From JAGQOZ01 sp041399205 (GTDB taxonomy: Bacteria > Planctomycetota > Planctomycetia > Pirellulales > Pirellulaceae), in contig JAWKTK010000022.1 of the NCBI GenBank assembly GCA_041399205.1, forward strand, positions 62,001 to 126,000: a stretch of 64,000 nucleotides of DNA, read 5' to 3'. Under the pieces are notes generated by a model. That model was given only the letters and a program-made list of their open reading frames with translations, did not search any database and had not been told where the DNA came from. Positions 19,169 to 28,258 of this stretch are shown here, one piece after another. Each line of letters starts with the position of its first letter. Position 1 is the first letter of the stretch. The translations under genes and the position numbers were made by a program.

Positions 19169-19276
19169 ATGTATGGCGAGCTTTCTTCTGACATTATGGC
19201 GTCAGCGATAGAAATGCTGTGCTACGTTTTCACAGTTGGTGCTGCACTCTTCAGCTATTTGTTCACGCTGCGTTAA
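19169..19276 (+). CDS. 35-residue single-helix membrane peptide in the Tad locus
   Basis: ATG at 19169 with AAGGGG 7-8 bases upstream, ending at TAA 19274-19276. The product begins MYGELSSDIMASAIEML and has one hydrophobic segment (CYVFTVGAALFSYLFTL) and a terminal Arg. There is no prepilin cleavage motif, so it is not a pilin. It lies between the flp terminator and the prepilin peptidase, all in one direction. Function unknown; a small accessory membrane protein of pilus assembly is possible. It could also be a chance ORF, but the ribosome site and placement favour a gene. Confidence 0.5.
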   Translation: MYGELSSDIMASAIEMLCYVFTVGAALFSYLFTLR

Positions 19277-19331
19277 GTGTGAACGCACAGCACGGGAGAG
19301 GTTAGTCGAGAAAATACAAAGGGTTGATGGG

Positions 19332-19916
19332 ATGGATTATTTTTCAGGAATTGTAGAAGCGATCACAACCAACTGGCCTATTTGGGTTGTTACCATCACG
19401 TTGATTGTGGCCGCTGTCATCGATGGCTTCGAATTGAAAGTTCCAAATTGGATTACGTTTCCAATGATCATTTCCGGATGGATCTATAGCGCCTGCTTTG
19501 CTCATTCCTGGGGCATGGTCTGGTACGAAGGACTCGGATGGTCGCTGGTCGGAACGGTCGTCGGATTGGCTTTGCTGTTGCCTGCGTACGCGATTGGCGG
19601 CATGGGAGCCGGAGACGTCAAGCTATTGGCAGGTGTGGGAGCTTGGATTCATAGTACTCATACAGCCTATGCCTTTGCGGTATCGGTCATCGCCGGAGCC
19701 GTGCTGGCGGTTTTGATGGTGCTGTATCGACGAGCTTGGTCGAAGCATTCCAGCCAATTCTGGATGATTTTGAACGAAATCATGACCGTGAAAGACCCGA
19801 ACAAACTTTCGGAAATCGCCGCCGAACGAAAAAGTTCGATGTTGTTGCTGCCCTATGGGATCCCCATCGCCATGGGAACGATCGCTTATTTCGCTTGGAA
19901 CGGAATGCTGGCATAG
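19332..19916 (+). CDS. cpaA: A24 prepilin peptidase (TadV/CpaA)
   Basis: 194 aa from the ATG at 19332; the open frame extends upstream but the product only resembles the family from here. It has six or so hydrophobic helices. The two catalytic aspartates of the aspartic prepilin peptidases are visible: Asp31 (VIDGFELKVPN) and Asp95 in GMGAGDVK, the GxGD motif. It lacks the N-terminal methylase domain of PilD, as is usual in Tad systems. It should cleave the Flp leader at Gly17 at the cytoplasmic face. First well-supported gene of the rightward Tad assembly set. Confidence 0.93.
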   Translation: MDYFSGIVEAITTNWPIWVVTITLIVAAVIDGFELKVPNWITFPMIISGWIYSACFAHSWGMVWYEGLGWSLVGTVVGLALLLPAYAIGGMGAGDVKLLAGVGAWIHSTHTAYAFAVSVIAGAVLAVLMVLYRRAWSKHSSQFWMILNEIMTVKDPNKLSEIAAERKSSMLLLPYGIPIAMGTIAYFAWNGMLA

Positions 19917-20121
19917 CAAGCTGCAACTTGGCAACAAGCGCAGACTTGGTCGACCTTAACGAGAGAAACATGCCGTTTGAATAAAATGTGCTGATCGTTC
20001 CGAATAATTCGCCAAGGGACGTGATCTGTTCGCGCCATGGGCCATCGGGAAGTCATTAGCACCCAGTCTTACATCAGAAAAACGAGGTTACCTGTCCTCA
20101 ACAGGAAAGGAAAATTGAACC

Positions 20122-21198
20122 ATGCGTCCCAAATCAATGATACTGATTTTCATTGCTCTGGCCTGTGGGCTAGTGGCGTCGATTGGGATTAGCCAGGTAA
20201 TGGAGTCGGGCAAATCTCAAGATGCAGAAAAAGTTCGCACCGAAAAGATCTACATCACGACAGTGGACGTCGATTTGGGCGAAGAAATCAATGCCCAAAT
20301 GGTCAAAGTGGAAGAATGGCCAGTGGACAAAGTGCCCGAAGGTGCCGTTCGGACCTTGGAAGAAACGGAAAACAAACGCACCCTGACGCGTCTTTTCGCA
20401 GGCGAACCGCTGCTGAACGGCAAGCTGATTGACAAAGATAAATACAACGACGCAACTCAGCAAATTCCGGCTGGTTACCGAGTGGTGGCGATTAGCGTGA
20501 CTTCGGAAAGCAGTGTTGCCAACCTGGTAAAACCGGGTGACTCGGTTGACGTGCTGGTCTTCTTAAAGGGTGGTCGTGGCAACAACATGACAACTCGAAC
20601 CAAGACCATCTTGCAGGCAATCAAGGTTTTTGCAGTAAATTCGAATTATCAACGAGAGCCAAATGCCGAAGGCGAAGTTATTCACGCGAAGAACGTTTCG
20701 CTGCTATTAGAACCACACCAAGTTCAGAAAATCATGCTGGCAAGCGAACTAGGCAGCATTAAACTATCGCTGCGTCGCGGTGATGATGCGGTATCTGACA
20801 CAAGCGAAGAACTGACGATTGACGATTTATTCAATGACGAAGCTGATACGCCCTCGTATGCCTCGTCAGGTTCCAAACAGTCACTACAACCCGCAGGGCT
20901 GGGCGGTATAAACAGTTTTTTGCAAGGAATGCAAGCGTCAGCACCAGTGCCTTCCGATACCTCGAGTAGTGTCGGACCGATCTGGGAAATGCAGATCATG
21001 AGTAACGACGGTCAAGTTCAGGTTTACACCTTTGATGACCCGGAAAGCCTGCCTCGCGAGTTGAAGGAAGGTGCTCAGGATAAGGATACAGTTCCCGTTT
21101 CTGCACCTGGTTCTGGAACAGACGCGGAAGCAGATGCAGTAAGCACGGATCTGCCTGATTGGGCTGAACCGCCTACAGCGGGTGCCAACTCGCTGTAA
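20122..21198 (+). CDS. cpaB: Flp pilus assembly protein CpaB/RcpC
   Basis: 358 aa. One N-terminal membrane segment (ILIFIALACGLVASIGISQVM) is followed by a SAF domain (~45-110: VDLGEEINAQMVKVEEWP, GEPLLNGKLI) and the RcpC/CpaB domain (~115-220: GYRVVAISV, VKPGDSVDVLV). The last ~120 residues are acidic, Ser/Gly/Pro-rich and probably disordered. CpaB acts in the periplasm with the secretin, possibly binding peptidoglycan. GGAAAGGAAA precedes the ATG. The 205 bases before the gene hold only a short CCTGT/ACAGG palindrome near the ribosome site. Confidence 0.93.
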   Translation: MRPKSMILIFIALACGLVASIGISQVMESGKSQDAEKVRTEKIYITTVDVDLGEEINAQMVKVEEWPVDKVPEGAVRTLEETENKRTLTRLFAGEPLLNGKLIDKDKYNDATQQIPAGYRVVAISVTSESSVANLVKPGDSVDVLVFLKGGRGNNMTTRTKTILQAIKVFAVNSNYQREPNAEGEVIHAKNVSLLLEPHQVQKIMLASELGSIKLSLRRGDDAVSDTSEELTIDDLFNDEADTPSYASSGSKQSLQPAGLGGINSFLQGMQASAPVPSDTSSSVGPIWEMQIMSNDGQVQVYTFDDPESLPRELKEGAQDKDTVPVSAPGSGTDAEADAVSTDLPDWAEPPTAGANSL

Positions 21199-21226
21199 AC
21201 GAGTGCGTAACGAGTATTCAACCAGC

Positions 21227-21257
21227 GCCGACTTGAAAGCACGGATTTCAAGTCGGC
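21227..21257 (+). other. perfect 12-bp hairpin between cpaB and cpaC
   Basis: GCCGACTTGAAA (21227-21238) and TTTCAAGTCGGC (21246-21257) with a 7-base loop, 28 bases past the cpaB stop. There is no T-run after it, so it is more likely an mRNA-stabilising, processing or attenuating element than a full terminator. Confidence 0.6.
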
Positions 21258-21304
21258 CTAACGATTGTTTCAAACGGCGTTGAAACAACGCAAGGATGCA
21301 AGAA

Positions 21305-23002
21305 ATGATAAGGACGTTTCTTCTAGTTTTGGGTGTATTGGCATCGCTTGCCAACGTCGGTTTGTGCCAAGGAGGCAGTGGACAAACTGAAATGCTTCTG
21401 GAGGAATCCCACCAACAGCTTGACATGGTGGTGAATTCCAGTCGCATTGTTCGCTTGAATAAGGAAATTCCGCGAGCGTTCGTGGACAACCAAGATGTGG
21501 TTCGCGTGACTCCGCTTTCGGCCAGCAAGGTTCGCCTTTCGGCCGCCAAGACAGGTGTCACCCAAGTTACGCTGTACGATTCCGACGGAGACATCTACAC
21601 GCTAGACGTGGTGGTCGTCGGCGATTCTCGCGAACTGGAATTGCTACTGAAGTCGGAATTTCCGCAGGCATCATTACGAGTTCGTCCGTTGGCAAATAGT
21701 GTGATTTTGACGGGACGAGTCGACAAGCCGGAAGTGGTTAATCGAATTGTCCGAATCGCCGAAGATTACTACCCCAAAGTGATCAACAATATTTCTGTGG
21801 GTGGCGTACAGCAAGTCAATTTGCACGTCAAAGTCATGGAGGTGTCGCGTAGCAAACTGCGCACGATGGGGATCGACTGGGCGAACTTTGGTTCCAGCGA
21901 TTCGATTGCGCAAAGCGTTTCCGGCGTGATTGCTCAAACCAATATCCCAGCACGCTCCGTGGTTACCAGCGGCAATGAAACTCTCTCGCTGGGATTGGTC
22001 GGATCAAACAATTCGTTTTTCGCCTTCATGGAAGCCTTGCGAGAACACAACTTGGCCAAGGTTTTGGCCGAGCCAACTTTGACCACGGTTAGCGGCCGTC
22101 CTGCCAGCTTCAATGCCGGTGGTGAGTTTCCGATCTTGGTTCCACAAAGCTTAGGAACCACGGCGATCGAATTCAAGGAATTTGGAACTCGAGTTGACTT
22201 TGTGCCGATCGTGCTGGGCAATGGCCATATTCGTCTGGAAGTTCGACCGCAGGTCAGCGAATTGGACGCCGCCAACGGTGTCACTATCAACGGTACGGTC
22301 ATTCCCGCCTTGCGGACTCGCTGGGTCGACACCGCCGTCGAGATGCGAGCCGGGCAAACATTGGCTTTGGCCGGTTTAATTCAAACCAAAACGGAAGCTC
22401 AGAACTTGGGCTTGCCCTGGCTTTCGGATCTACCGTGGGCTGGAGCGGCGTTTCGGCGAACTCGAGAAATCCGTAACGAAATTGAATTGGTCGTCTTGGT
22501 TCGCCCAGAGCTAGTCGACGCACTCGATCCACACGAAGTGCCCGCCTGTGGCCCCGGCGAACGAACAACCAGTCCCAGCGACGTGGAACTGCATTTCCGC
22601 GGATACCTGGAAGTTCCCAATTGCTGTGATGATGGTTCGTGCCCTAGCTGCCAAGCCGGCCAAACAGTGTCAGAGTACCCGAATCATTCCAACCAATATT
22701 CGGCTCCTTATTCAGGCCAACCAGAATATTCGGCTCCTTATTCAGGCCAACCAGAATATTCGGCTCCGCCAGTGGAAGTGCCAGATGCGTCACCTCTGCC
22801 TCCGTCAGCAAACCGCCCGAACCGCTACAACCCGACCGGCGTGAAGCAGACTTCGTATCAAAGCCCCACCGTGGGCCGCCAAACTGTTGAGCAGAATTCG
22901 CAAAACCGGCACCGCTCGACCAACGCCCAGCGATCAAATTCGGAAAGTTCCCCTGGATTGTTCGGCCGAGTCGGATACGACGTCCTAAATTATAGGGACT
23001 AG
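21305..23002 (+). CDS. cpaC: Tad secretin CpaC/RcpA
   Basis: 565 aa from the ATG at 21305. An ATG nine bases earlier is in frame, but the AAGG ribosome site abuts it and fits this one. A signal peptide (MIRTFLLVLGVLASLANVGLC) is followed by the pilus-assembly N-terminal domain ~40-110, a BON-like domain ~110-180 (LANSVILTGRVDKPEVVNRI) and the secretin domain ~250-410 (LAEPTLTTVSGRPASFNAGGEFPI, ALAGLIQTKTE). It forms the outer-membrane channel for the Flp pilus. The C-terminal ~150 residues are unusual: a Cys-rich patch (CCDDGSCPSC), then Tyr/Ser/Pro/Gln tandem repeats, then a basic Asn/Ser-rich tail. Confidence 0.93.
   Translation: MIRTFLLVLGVLASLANVGLCQGGSGQTEMLLEESHQQLDMVVNSSRIVRLNKEIPRAFVDNQDVVRVTPLSASKVRLSAAKTGVTQVTLYDSDGDIYTLDVVVVGDSRELELLLKSEFPQASLRVRPLANSVILTGRVDKPEVVNRIVRIAEDYYPKVINNISVGGVQQVNLHVKVMEVSRSKLRTMGIDWANFGSSDSIAQSVSGVIAQTNIPARSVVTSGNETLSLGLVGSNNSFFAFMEALREHNLAKVLAEPTLTTVSGRPASFNAGGEFPILVPQSLGTTAIEFKEFGTRVDFVPIVLGNGHIRLEVRPQVSELDAANGVTINGTVIPALRTRWVDTAVEMRAGQTLALAGLIQTKTEAQNLGLPWLSDLPWAGAAFRRTREIRNEIELVVLVRPELVDALDPHEVPACGPGERTTSPSDVELHFRGYLEVPNCCDDGSCPSCQAGQTVSEYPNHSNQYSAPYSGQPEYSAPYSGQPEYSAPPVEVPDASPLPPSANRPNRYNPTGVKQTSYQSPTVGRQTVEQNSQNRHRSTNAQRSNSESSPGLFGRVGYDVLNYRD
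22697..22768 (+). repeat. 30-bp in-frame tandem repeat in cpaC
   Basis: Two perfect 30-base units (22697-22726, 22727-22756) plus 12 bases of a third, encoding YSAPYSGQPE repeats in the secretin's C-terminal tail. The units are identical at the DNA level, which points to recent duplication. Confidence 0.9.
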
Positions 23003-23057
23003 ATTCTCAGTAAGGGCAGCGTACTGATTTTGGAAAATCTCACTGACAGGCTTCACA

Positions 23058-24275
23058 ATGGGTAACGTGCTTCGAATCGCGATTGTTGATCCGGATGACG
23101 CAAGCCGCGACGAAATCAAGTCGATGCTTTTGTCGATTGATTCTGTTTGGCTGGAAGCGGAGTGTTCTCGATACGATTTCTTCACCGGAATCGTGGAACA
23201 GAGCAACCCCGACATCGGCATTATTGGCATTGACGATGATCCCGAAAGAGCCTTGGCGTTAATTGAAAAGCTGCGAGAATCGCAGGCATGCAGCATCGCC
23301 GTTGTTAGTTCGTCTAATGACGGCAGTCTGATTATTCGGACCATGCGCGCCGGTGCGAAGGAGTTCTTGACCAAGCCTGTTTCGCCCGACGAATTCCTGA
23401 GCGCCTTAGAACGTCTGGGACAGGATAGTTCGGCCGGTGGCGAATCAAAGAGCCGCAGCTGCACCTGCATCGCCGTGGCTGGTGCCAGCGGCGGAGTTGG
23501 TTCCACCAGCTTGGCCGTCAACCTGGGCTGTGCCTTGGCCGCCGATGAAGCGAATTCGGTCACGCTGATTGACTTAGATATGTCATTAGGCGATGCCGAC
23601 GTTTTCTTGGACAAGATATCCGACTATACACTGGCGGACGTTGCGCAAAATGTGTCACGCATGGACTTTTCGCTTCTGAAAAAGTCGCTGACCAAACATT
23701 CGTCTGGGCTGTACCTATTGCCTAGACCCGTTCAGTTGCAAGATGCTCCATTAGTGAGCCCGGAAGACTTGCGCCGAGTCATTGGACTGCTTAAAGCCAG
23801 CTTTAGCCACGTCATCTTAGACCTTTCCAAGGCCTATACTAAATTGGACATGGTGGCCCTGGAAGAAGCCAACCATGTGCTGTTGGTCACTCAGTTGGAC
23901 CTGCCGTGCTTGCGAAATGTGGTGCGGTTGATGATGTCGTTTGACGAAGTGGATGGACTGAAAGAAAAGACCAAGATTGTAGTGAATCGAGTCGGTTTGG
24001 ACGCCGGCCAGATTGGCTTGAAGAAAGCGCAAGAAACCATTGGTCGAGAAATTTTCTGCCAGATACCAAACGACTATCGAGTCATGGTGGAAGTACGAAA
24101 CAACGGCGTGCCACTGTTCGAACAAGCGCCCAAGGCTGGCATCACGCAAGCCGTTTTGTCGCTGGCAGCATCGCTCAGCGGAAAAGGAGCCCCGGAAGCT
24201 CCAGTAGAAAAAAATGCCGCTGGTAATGCTGGTTGGCTGAACTTTCTAAACCGAAAGACGCCGGCCAAGAAGTAA
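23058..24275 (+). CDS. cpaE: CpaE/TadZ localisation ATPase (receiver-like plus MinD-like)
   Basis: 405 aa. Residues ~1-125 form an atypical receiver domain (IAIVDPDDASRDEIKSML; MRAGAKEFLTKPVSPDEF). Residues ~135-380 are a ParA/MinD-like ATPase fold: the P-loop reads AGASGGVGSTSLAVNLG, then LIDLDMSLGDADVFLD and ILDLSKAY. The P-loop lacks the lysine of a normal Walker A (GST where GKT is expected), a known trait of TadZ/CpaE proteins, so nucleotide turnover may be weak. TadZ positions the Tad machine in the cell. It lies 55 bases after cpaC and is followed by a terminator. Confidence 0.93.
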   Translation: MGNVLRIAIVDPDDASRDEIKSMLLSIDSVWLEAECSRYDFFTGIVEQSNPDIGIIGIDDDPERALALIEKLRESQACSIAVVSSSNDGSLIIRTMRAGAKEFLTKPVSPDEFLSALERLGQDSSAGGESKSRSCTCIAVAGASGGVGSTSLAVNLGCALAADEANSVTLIDLDMSLGDADVFLDKISDYTLADVAQNVSRMDFSLLKKSLTKHSSGLYLLPRPVQLQDAPLVSPEDLRRVIGLLKASFSHVILDLSKAYTKLDMVALEEANHVLLVTQLDLPCLRNVVRLMMSFDEVDGLKEKTKIVVNRVGLDAGQIGLKKAQETIGREIFCQIPNDYRVMVEVRNNGVPLFEQAPKAGITQAVLSLAASLSGKGAPEAPVEKNAAGNAGWLNFLNRKTPAKK

Positions 24276-24304
24276 ACCTCCGTCTTTTCAATACAGATCT
24301 TTAC

Positions 24305-24341
24305 AACGCCACGGTTTCCATGACCGTGGCGTTTCTTTTTT
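24305..24341 (+). terminator. Rho-independent terminator after cpaE
   Basis: Perfect 11-bp stem AACGCCACGGT (24305-24315) with ACCGTGGCGTT (24323-24333), 7-base loop, then TCTTTTTT. It divides the Tad locus into cpaA-cpaB-cpaC-cpaE and cpaF-tadB-tadC transcripts. Confidence 0.92.
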
Positions 24342-24493
24342 GCATCACGCATCGCTTTTGCGTGGAAATTGCCGGTCGACGGAATGCACATAACTAGTTG
24401 TAAGCTATTGTTTCGTGGTGCGGTATTTTCCGCTCTTTAGAAGCATTTTTGCAGTGTGATCTATTGTAGCCAAACTGGTATACGGGGAAGACG

Positions 24494-25816
24494 ATGGCAG
24501 GACCGGCAAATCTTCGAAACGCTGAGAAATCAAAGAACGATGAATTCGATCTTTTGAAGCGTCGAATTCATGGCAAGCTGGTGGACAAGCTTGATCTGAA
24601 TAAAGTCGGCGAACTCCAAGGCGACACCCTTCGCCGAGAAATTCGCTTGGTGGTCGAACATCTCTGCGACACGGAAGACACGCTGCTAAACCGTCAAGAA
24701 CGCGAACGTCTGATTGACGAAGTACTTGACGAAACCTTTGGTTTAGGACCACTGGAACTGTTACTGAAAGACCCCAAGGTTTGTGACATTCTGATCAACG
24801 GTCCGAAGAACATCTATGTCGAACGACAAGGCAAGATGGAAAAGACCAACGTCGAATTCCGCGACGACGGGCACCTGATGCAAATCATTGACCGCATTGT
24901 GTCCAAAGTCGGTCGACGTGTCGACGAAACGCAACCCATGGTGGATGCCCGACTGCAAGACGGTTCTCGTGTGAATGCCATCATTCGCCCGTTGGCGTTG
25001 GACGGCGCCGCCGTTTCCATTCGACGTTTTGGTTCCAATCCGTTGAAGTTGGAAGACTTGTTGAACTACAAAGCGTTCACACCAGAAATGGTGATGCTGC
25101 TGGAAGGTTCGATTAAAGCTCGACTAAATGTCATTATTTCGGGCGGTACGGGTTCTGGTAAAACTACCATGCTCAATACGCTGTCCAGCTTCATTTCCAA
25201 TTCGGACCGAATCATCACCATTGAAGATGCGGCAGAAATTCAGCTGCAACAAGATCACGTGGTACGTCTGGAAACGCGACCACCCAATATCGAAGGCAAG
25301 GGTGCCGTGACGGCGACGGACTTGGTGAAAAACGCCCTGCGTATGCGTCCGGAACGAATCATCATTGGTGAATGTCGAGGTCCCGAGACACTGGACATGC
25401 TGCAGGCCATGAATACCGGTCATGATGGATCGATGACCACGCTGCACGCCAACACGCCGCGTGACGCTGTCAGCCGTATGGAAACCATGATCATGATGTC
25501 TGGTTTTGAGTTGCCCATTAAGGCTATGCGTCAACAAATCTCTAGTGCCGTGGATATCATCATCCAGGCAAGTCGTTTGCAAGGTGGAAAACGACGCATC
25601 ACGCACATTACCGAGGTGGTAGGCATGGAGCAAGAAACGGTGATCATGCAAGACATCTATCGCTACGTGAAAGACGGCATTGACGAAAACGGTTGCGCCA
25701 TTGGTCGTTTTGTCGCCACCGGTATTCGACCGAACTTCATGGACCGCTTAGAAGCCGTCGGCGTGCGACTGCCAGGAAGTGCGTTCCGAGAACGTGTGAT
25801 GTTGGTAGATCATTAA
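24494..25816 (+). CDS. cpaF: Tad pilus secretion ATPase CpaF/TadA
   Basis: 440 aa from the ATG at 24494, after a GGGGAAG ribosome site. A helical N-terminal region (~1-90) is followed by the type II/IV secretion ATPase domain. The Walker A motif SGGTGSGKTTMLN begins near residue 216, with the Asp box (ITIEDAAEIQL), Walker B region (RIIIGECRGPETLDML) and His box (GHDGSMTTLHANTP) after it. It powers Flp pilus extension and probably retraction from the cytoplasmic side, acting on TadB/TadC encoded next. All catalytic motifs are intact. Confidence 0.96.
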   Translation: MAGPANLRNAEKSKNDEFDLLKRRIHGKLVDKLDLNKVGELQGDTLRREIRLVVEHLCDTEDTLLNRQERERLIDEVLDETFGLGPLELLLKDPKVCDILINGPKNIYVERQGKMEKTNVEFRDDGHLMQIIDRIVSKVGRRVDETQPMVDARLQDGSRVNAIIRPLALDGAAVSIRRFGSNPLKLEDLLNYKAFTPEMVMLLEGSIKARLNVIISGGTGSGKTTMLNTLSSFISNSDRIITIEDAAEIQLQQDHVVRLETRPPNIEGKGAVTATDLVKNALRMRPERIIIGECRGPETLDMLQAMNTGHDGSMTTLHANTPRDAVSRMETMIMMSGFELPIKAMRQQISSAVDIIIQASRLQGGKRRITHITEVVGMEQETVIMQDIYRYVKDGIDENGCAIGRFVATGIRPNFMDRLEAVGVRLPGSAFRERVMLVDH

Positions 25817-25889
25817 TCGAATCGAACTGAACTTGCATCGTCGGTTTCCGCTGGACTGAGTTCGCGAAGACTTAACAGGACCAATCAAC

Positions 25890-26857
25890 ATGGGACTTGA
25901 ACTACTAATTCCAATCGCCGCGTTTGTCGGAGTTGCCGCTTTGATTGGCGGTGTCGCGATCATGCTTCGAGGTACCACGGATTCTGCCGTGGAAGATCGC
26001 TTGGGCATGCTGACCGGCACTGGTGCCAAGGCGAAAAAGGCAGCCGAAAAGGAATCGTCTGTCATTTCAAAGCCGCTGGACGACATGCCCGGCATCTTGG
26101 AAGAGTTTGCCTCGCGATTTCTAAATCTGAGTTTGCTACTGGAGCAAGCGGCTATTCAGTTGTCGCCGGGAAAATTCGTCCTCATCACCATTGTTTTGGG
26201 TGTTGTTGGGACGCTGGCCATGTTCCTGGCCCCAGTCTCGTTTTGGTTTGCGCCGTTGGGCGGTGCATTTTTGGGTTCGTTTCCATTGATGTTTGCCATC
26301 TTCAAACGTAAGCGTCGCAAGAAACAATTTGGAGCTCAGCTGCCCGAAGCGGCGGAACTAATCGCGCGGCTTTGCGAGCTGGACATAGTTTGGGCTCCGG
26401 GTTCCATTTGGTTGCGTCCGAAATGAACGAACCGATCGCATCCGAATTTGGCCGCTGCTACGAAGAACAGAACCTGGGTATTCCGATGGAAGAAGCCCTG
26501 GATTCGCTCGCCAACCGAGTGCCCAACTTGGACCTGCGATTCTTTGCCACCGCCGTCATTCTGCAGCGTCAGACAGGTGGCGACTTGGCCGAAATTTTGG
26601 ACAAAATCGGAAACCTGATTCGCGAACGCTTCAAAATCTTTGGACAAGTGGCGGCCTTAACGGGCGAAGGTCGGTTGTCCGGTATCGTGTTACTTGCACT
26701 GCCGCCCGCTTTGTTCGGCGTCATGCTGAAGCTGAACTACGATTACATCATGATGTTGTTCCAAGATGAACTGGGTAAGCAAATGCTGGTCTTCGGGATC
26801 ATCATGCAAATTCTAGGTGCGATCGTGATTAAGAAGATCGTGAATATCAAGGTATAA
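25890..26857 (+). CDS. tadB: Tad inner-membrane platform protein TadB, one frameshift
   Basis: About 322 aa if the frame is restored. Frame one (25890 to ~26369) gives an N-terminal helix (LLIPIAAFVGVAALIGGVAIML), then two helices before FKRKRRKKQFGAQLPEAAELIAR. The reading then runs out of family similarity to a stop at 26426. The second frame continues directly with ALRAGHSLGSGF and through the GspF/T2SSF domain (MEEALDSLANRV, LQRQTGGDLAEILD) to 26857. The break is CGGCT at 26367-26371 where CGGGCT would keep the frame, i.e. one G missing. TadB and TadC form the membrane base on which CpaF acts. If the lesion is real the pilus should not assemble. Confidence 0.9.
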
Positions 26858-26908
26858 CCGTTCGGATCACTCACGCTAATTCAAAACCAAGAATAAGAAT
26901 TCATAACC

Positions 26909-27853
26909 ATGTTTATTGCAATTACCACGACTTCCATATTCATCTACTGCGGCGTGTTCGGAGCGTTTGCGGCCGGCGCATGGTGGGTCTTGGACATGAT
27001 GGCCAGCAAGAATACGCGAGCCGAAGAGCGACTTAGCGAATTCAAAGATCCTACCAAACGATCGTCCAAGGACTTGGCCAAAAAAGACAACTTCACCAAG
27101 GTCTTGGCAAAAGCTTCGCCTGCTTTAGCGAAACCATTGCAGCCCAAAGAACGAAAAGGAAACGGGCAAGTTAAAGGAACGACTGGTTCACGCCGGATTC
27201 CGCAGCGAAGCTGCTCCGGGTATGTTCCTGTCACTAAAAGTGGTCGGTTTTGTCATTGGTTTCATCATGGCCGGCGGAACCATGGCCCTCTCGCAAACGT
27301 TTGATTATCGATACCTGGGCATGGCATTTCTAGGATTGTTTCTGCCCGATATCGTCGTTTGGTTTATCGGCAAGCAGCGCAAGAATCTATCTTCTTGGGA
27401 CTTCCCGATACGCTAGATCTGATGGTGGTCTGCGTGGAAGCAGGCCTTGGCTTGGACCAGGCCATGCGTAAAGTGGCTGAAGAAATGAAGAAGTCTCACC
27501 GAGTCCTTGCGGAAGAATTCGCCATCTGTAACTTCCAATTGCAAATGGGGAAGACTCGCCGAGAAGTTCTGCAGGAACTCGGTTCGCGAACCGGCGTGGA
27601 CGATCTACGCTCGCTGGCATCCGTTCTGATTCAGGCCGAAAAGTTTGGTTCCAGCGTTGGACGCGCCTTGCGAGTTCAGAGTGATTCCATGCGAACTCGC
27701 CGCCGACAACTGGCAGAAGAACGCGCAGCCAAGACGGCTGTCCAATTGATTTTCCCGCTGGTGATCTTCATCTTCCCCGGTATCTTTGTCGTCCTTGTCG
27801 GCCCCGCCGCCATTACGATGATGCGAGAAATGTTCCCGGCGATGAATAAATAG
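26909..27853 (+). CDS. tadC: Tad inner-membrane platform protein TadC, two frameshifts
   Basis: About 315 aa if two breaks are repaired. Frame one opens with one helix (TTSIFIYCGVFGAFAAGAWWVLD) and leaves the family near 27146-27148, where AAA appears one base too long. The next frame carries MFLSLKVVGFVIGFIMAGG to FLPDIVVWFIGKQRK. A second break at ~27384 (AAGAATC, one A short) leads into the T2SSF domain (LPDTLDLMVVCVEAGLGLDQA, LIQAEKFGSSVGRAL) and two C-terminal helices. Partner of TadB; the stop is only ~30 bases before the tandem-repeat array. The opposing +1 and -1 changes in short A-runs look like sequencing error, but real decay cannot be excluded. Confidence 0.88.
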
Positions 27854-27886
27854 CGTTCCCTCAAACAACAACCGTAGCGGACGATC

Positions 27887-28258
27887 GGTAATGGACCCGG
27901 TAATGGATGAGGTGACGAATCCCCATCAAAAAATCACCGGTAATGGATGAGGTGACGAATCCCCATCCAAAAAAACACCGGTAATGGATGAGGTGACGAA
28001 TCCCCACCCAAAAATCACCGGTAATGGATGAGGTGACGAATCCCCACCCAAAAATCACCGGTAATGGATGAGGTGACGAATCCCCATCCAAAAATCACCG
28101 GTAATGGATGAGGTGACGAATCCCCACCCAAAAAACACCGGTAATGGATGAGGTGACGAATCCCCATCCAAAAAATCACCGGTAATGGATGAGGTGACGA
28201 ATCCCATCCAAAAACACCGGTAATGGATGAGGTGACGAATCCCCATCCAAAAAAGGCC
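27887..28258. repeat. tandem array: nine copies of a ~40-bp unit
   Basis: Nine units of 38-41 bases between the converging tadC and bioF-like genes, starting at 27899, 27939, 27980, 28020, 28060, 28100, 28140, 28181 and 28219. A truncated leader copy (GGTAATGGA) is at 27887. The invariant part is GGTAATGGATGAGGTGACGA plus ATCCC. The variable part is a CATC/CACC choice and an A-run of 5-7. There are no unique spacers, so it is not a CRISPR. Frames reading through it are repeats of stop-free sequence, not genes. A near-identical 19-base core recurs at 61591-61609. Confidence 0.93.

Noticed and set aside
27887..28258. CRISPR-like array
   Set aside because: Units follow each other directly with no unique spacers, and no cas gene is in the window.
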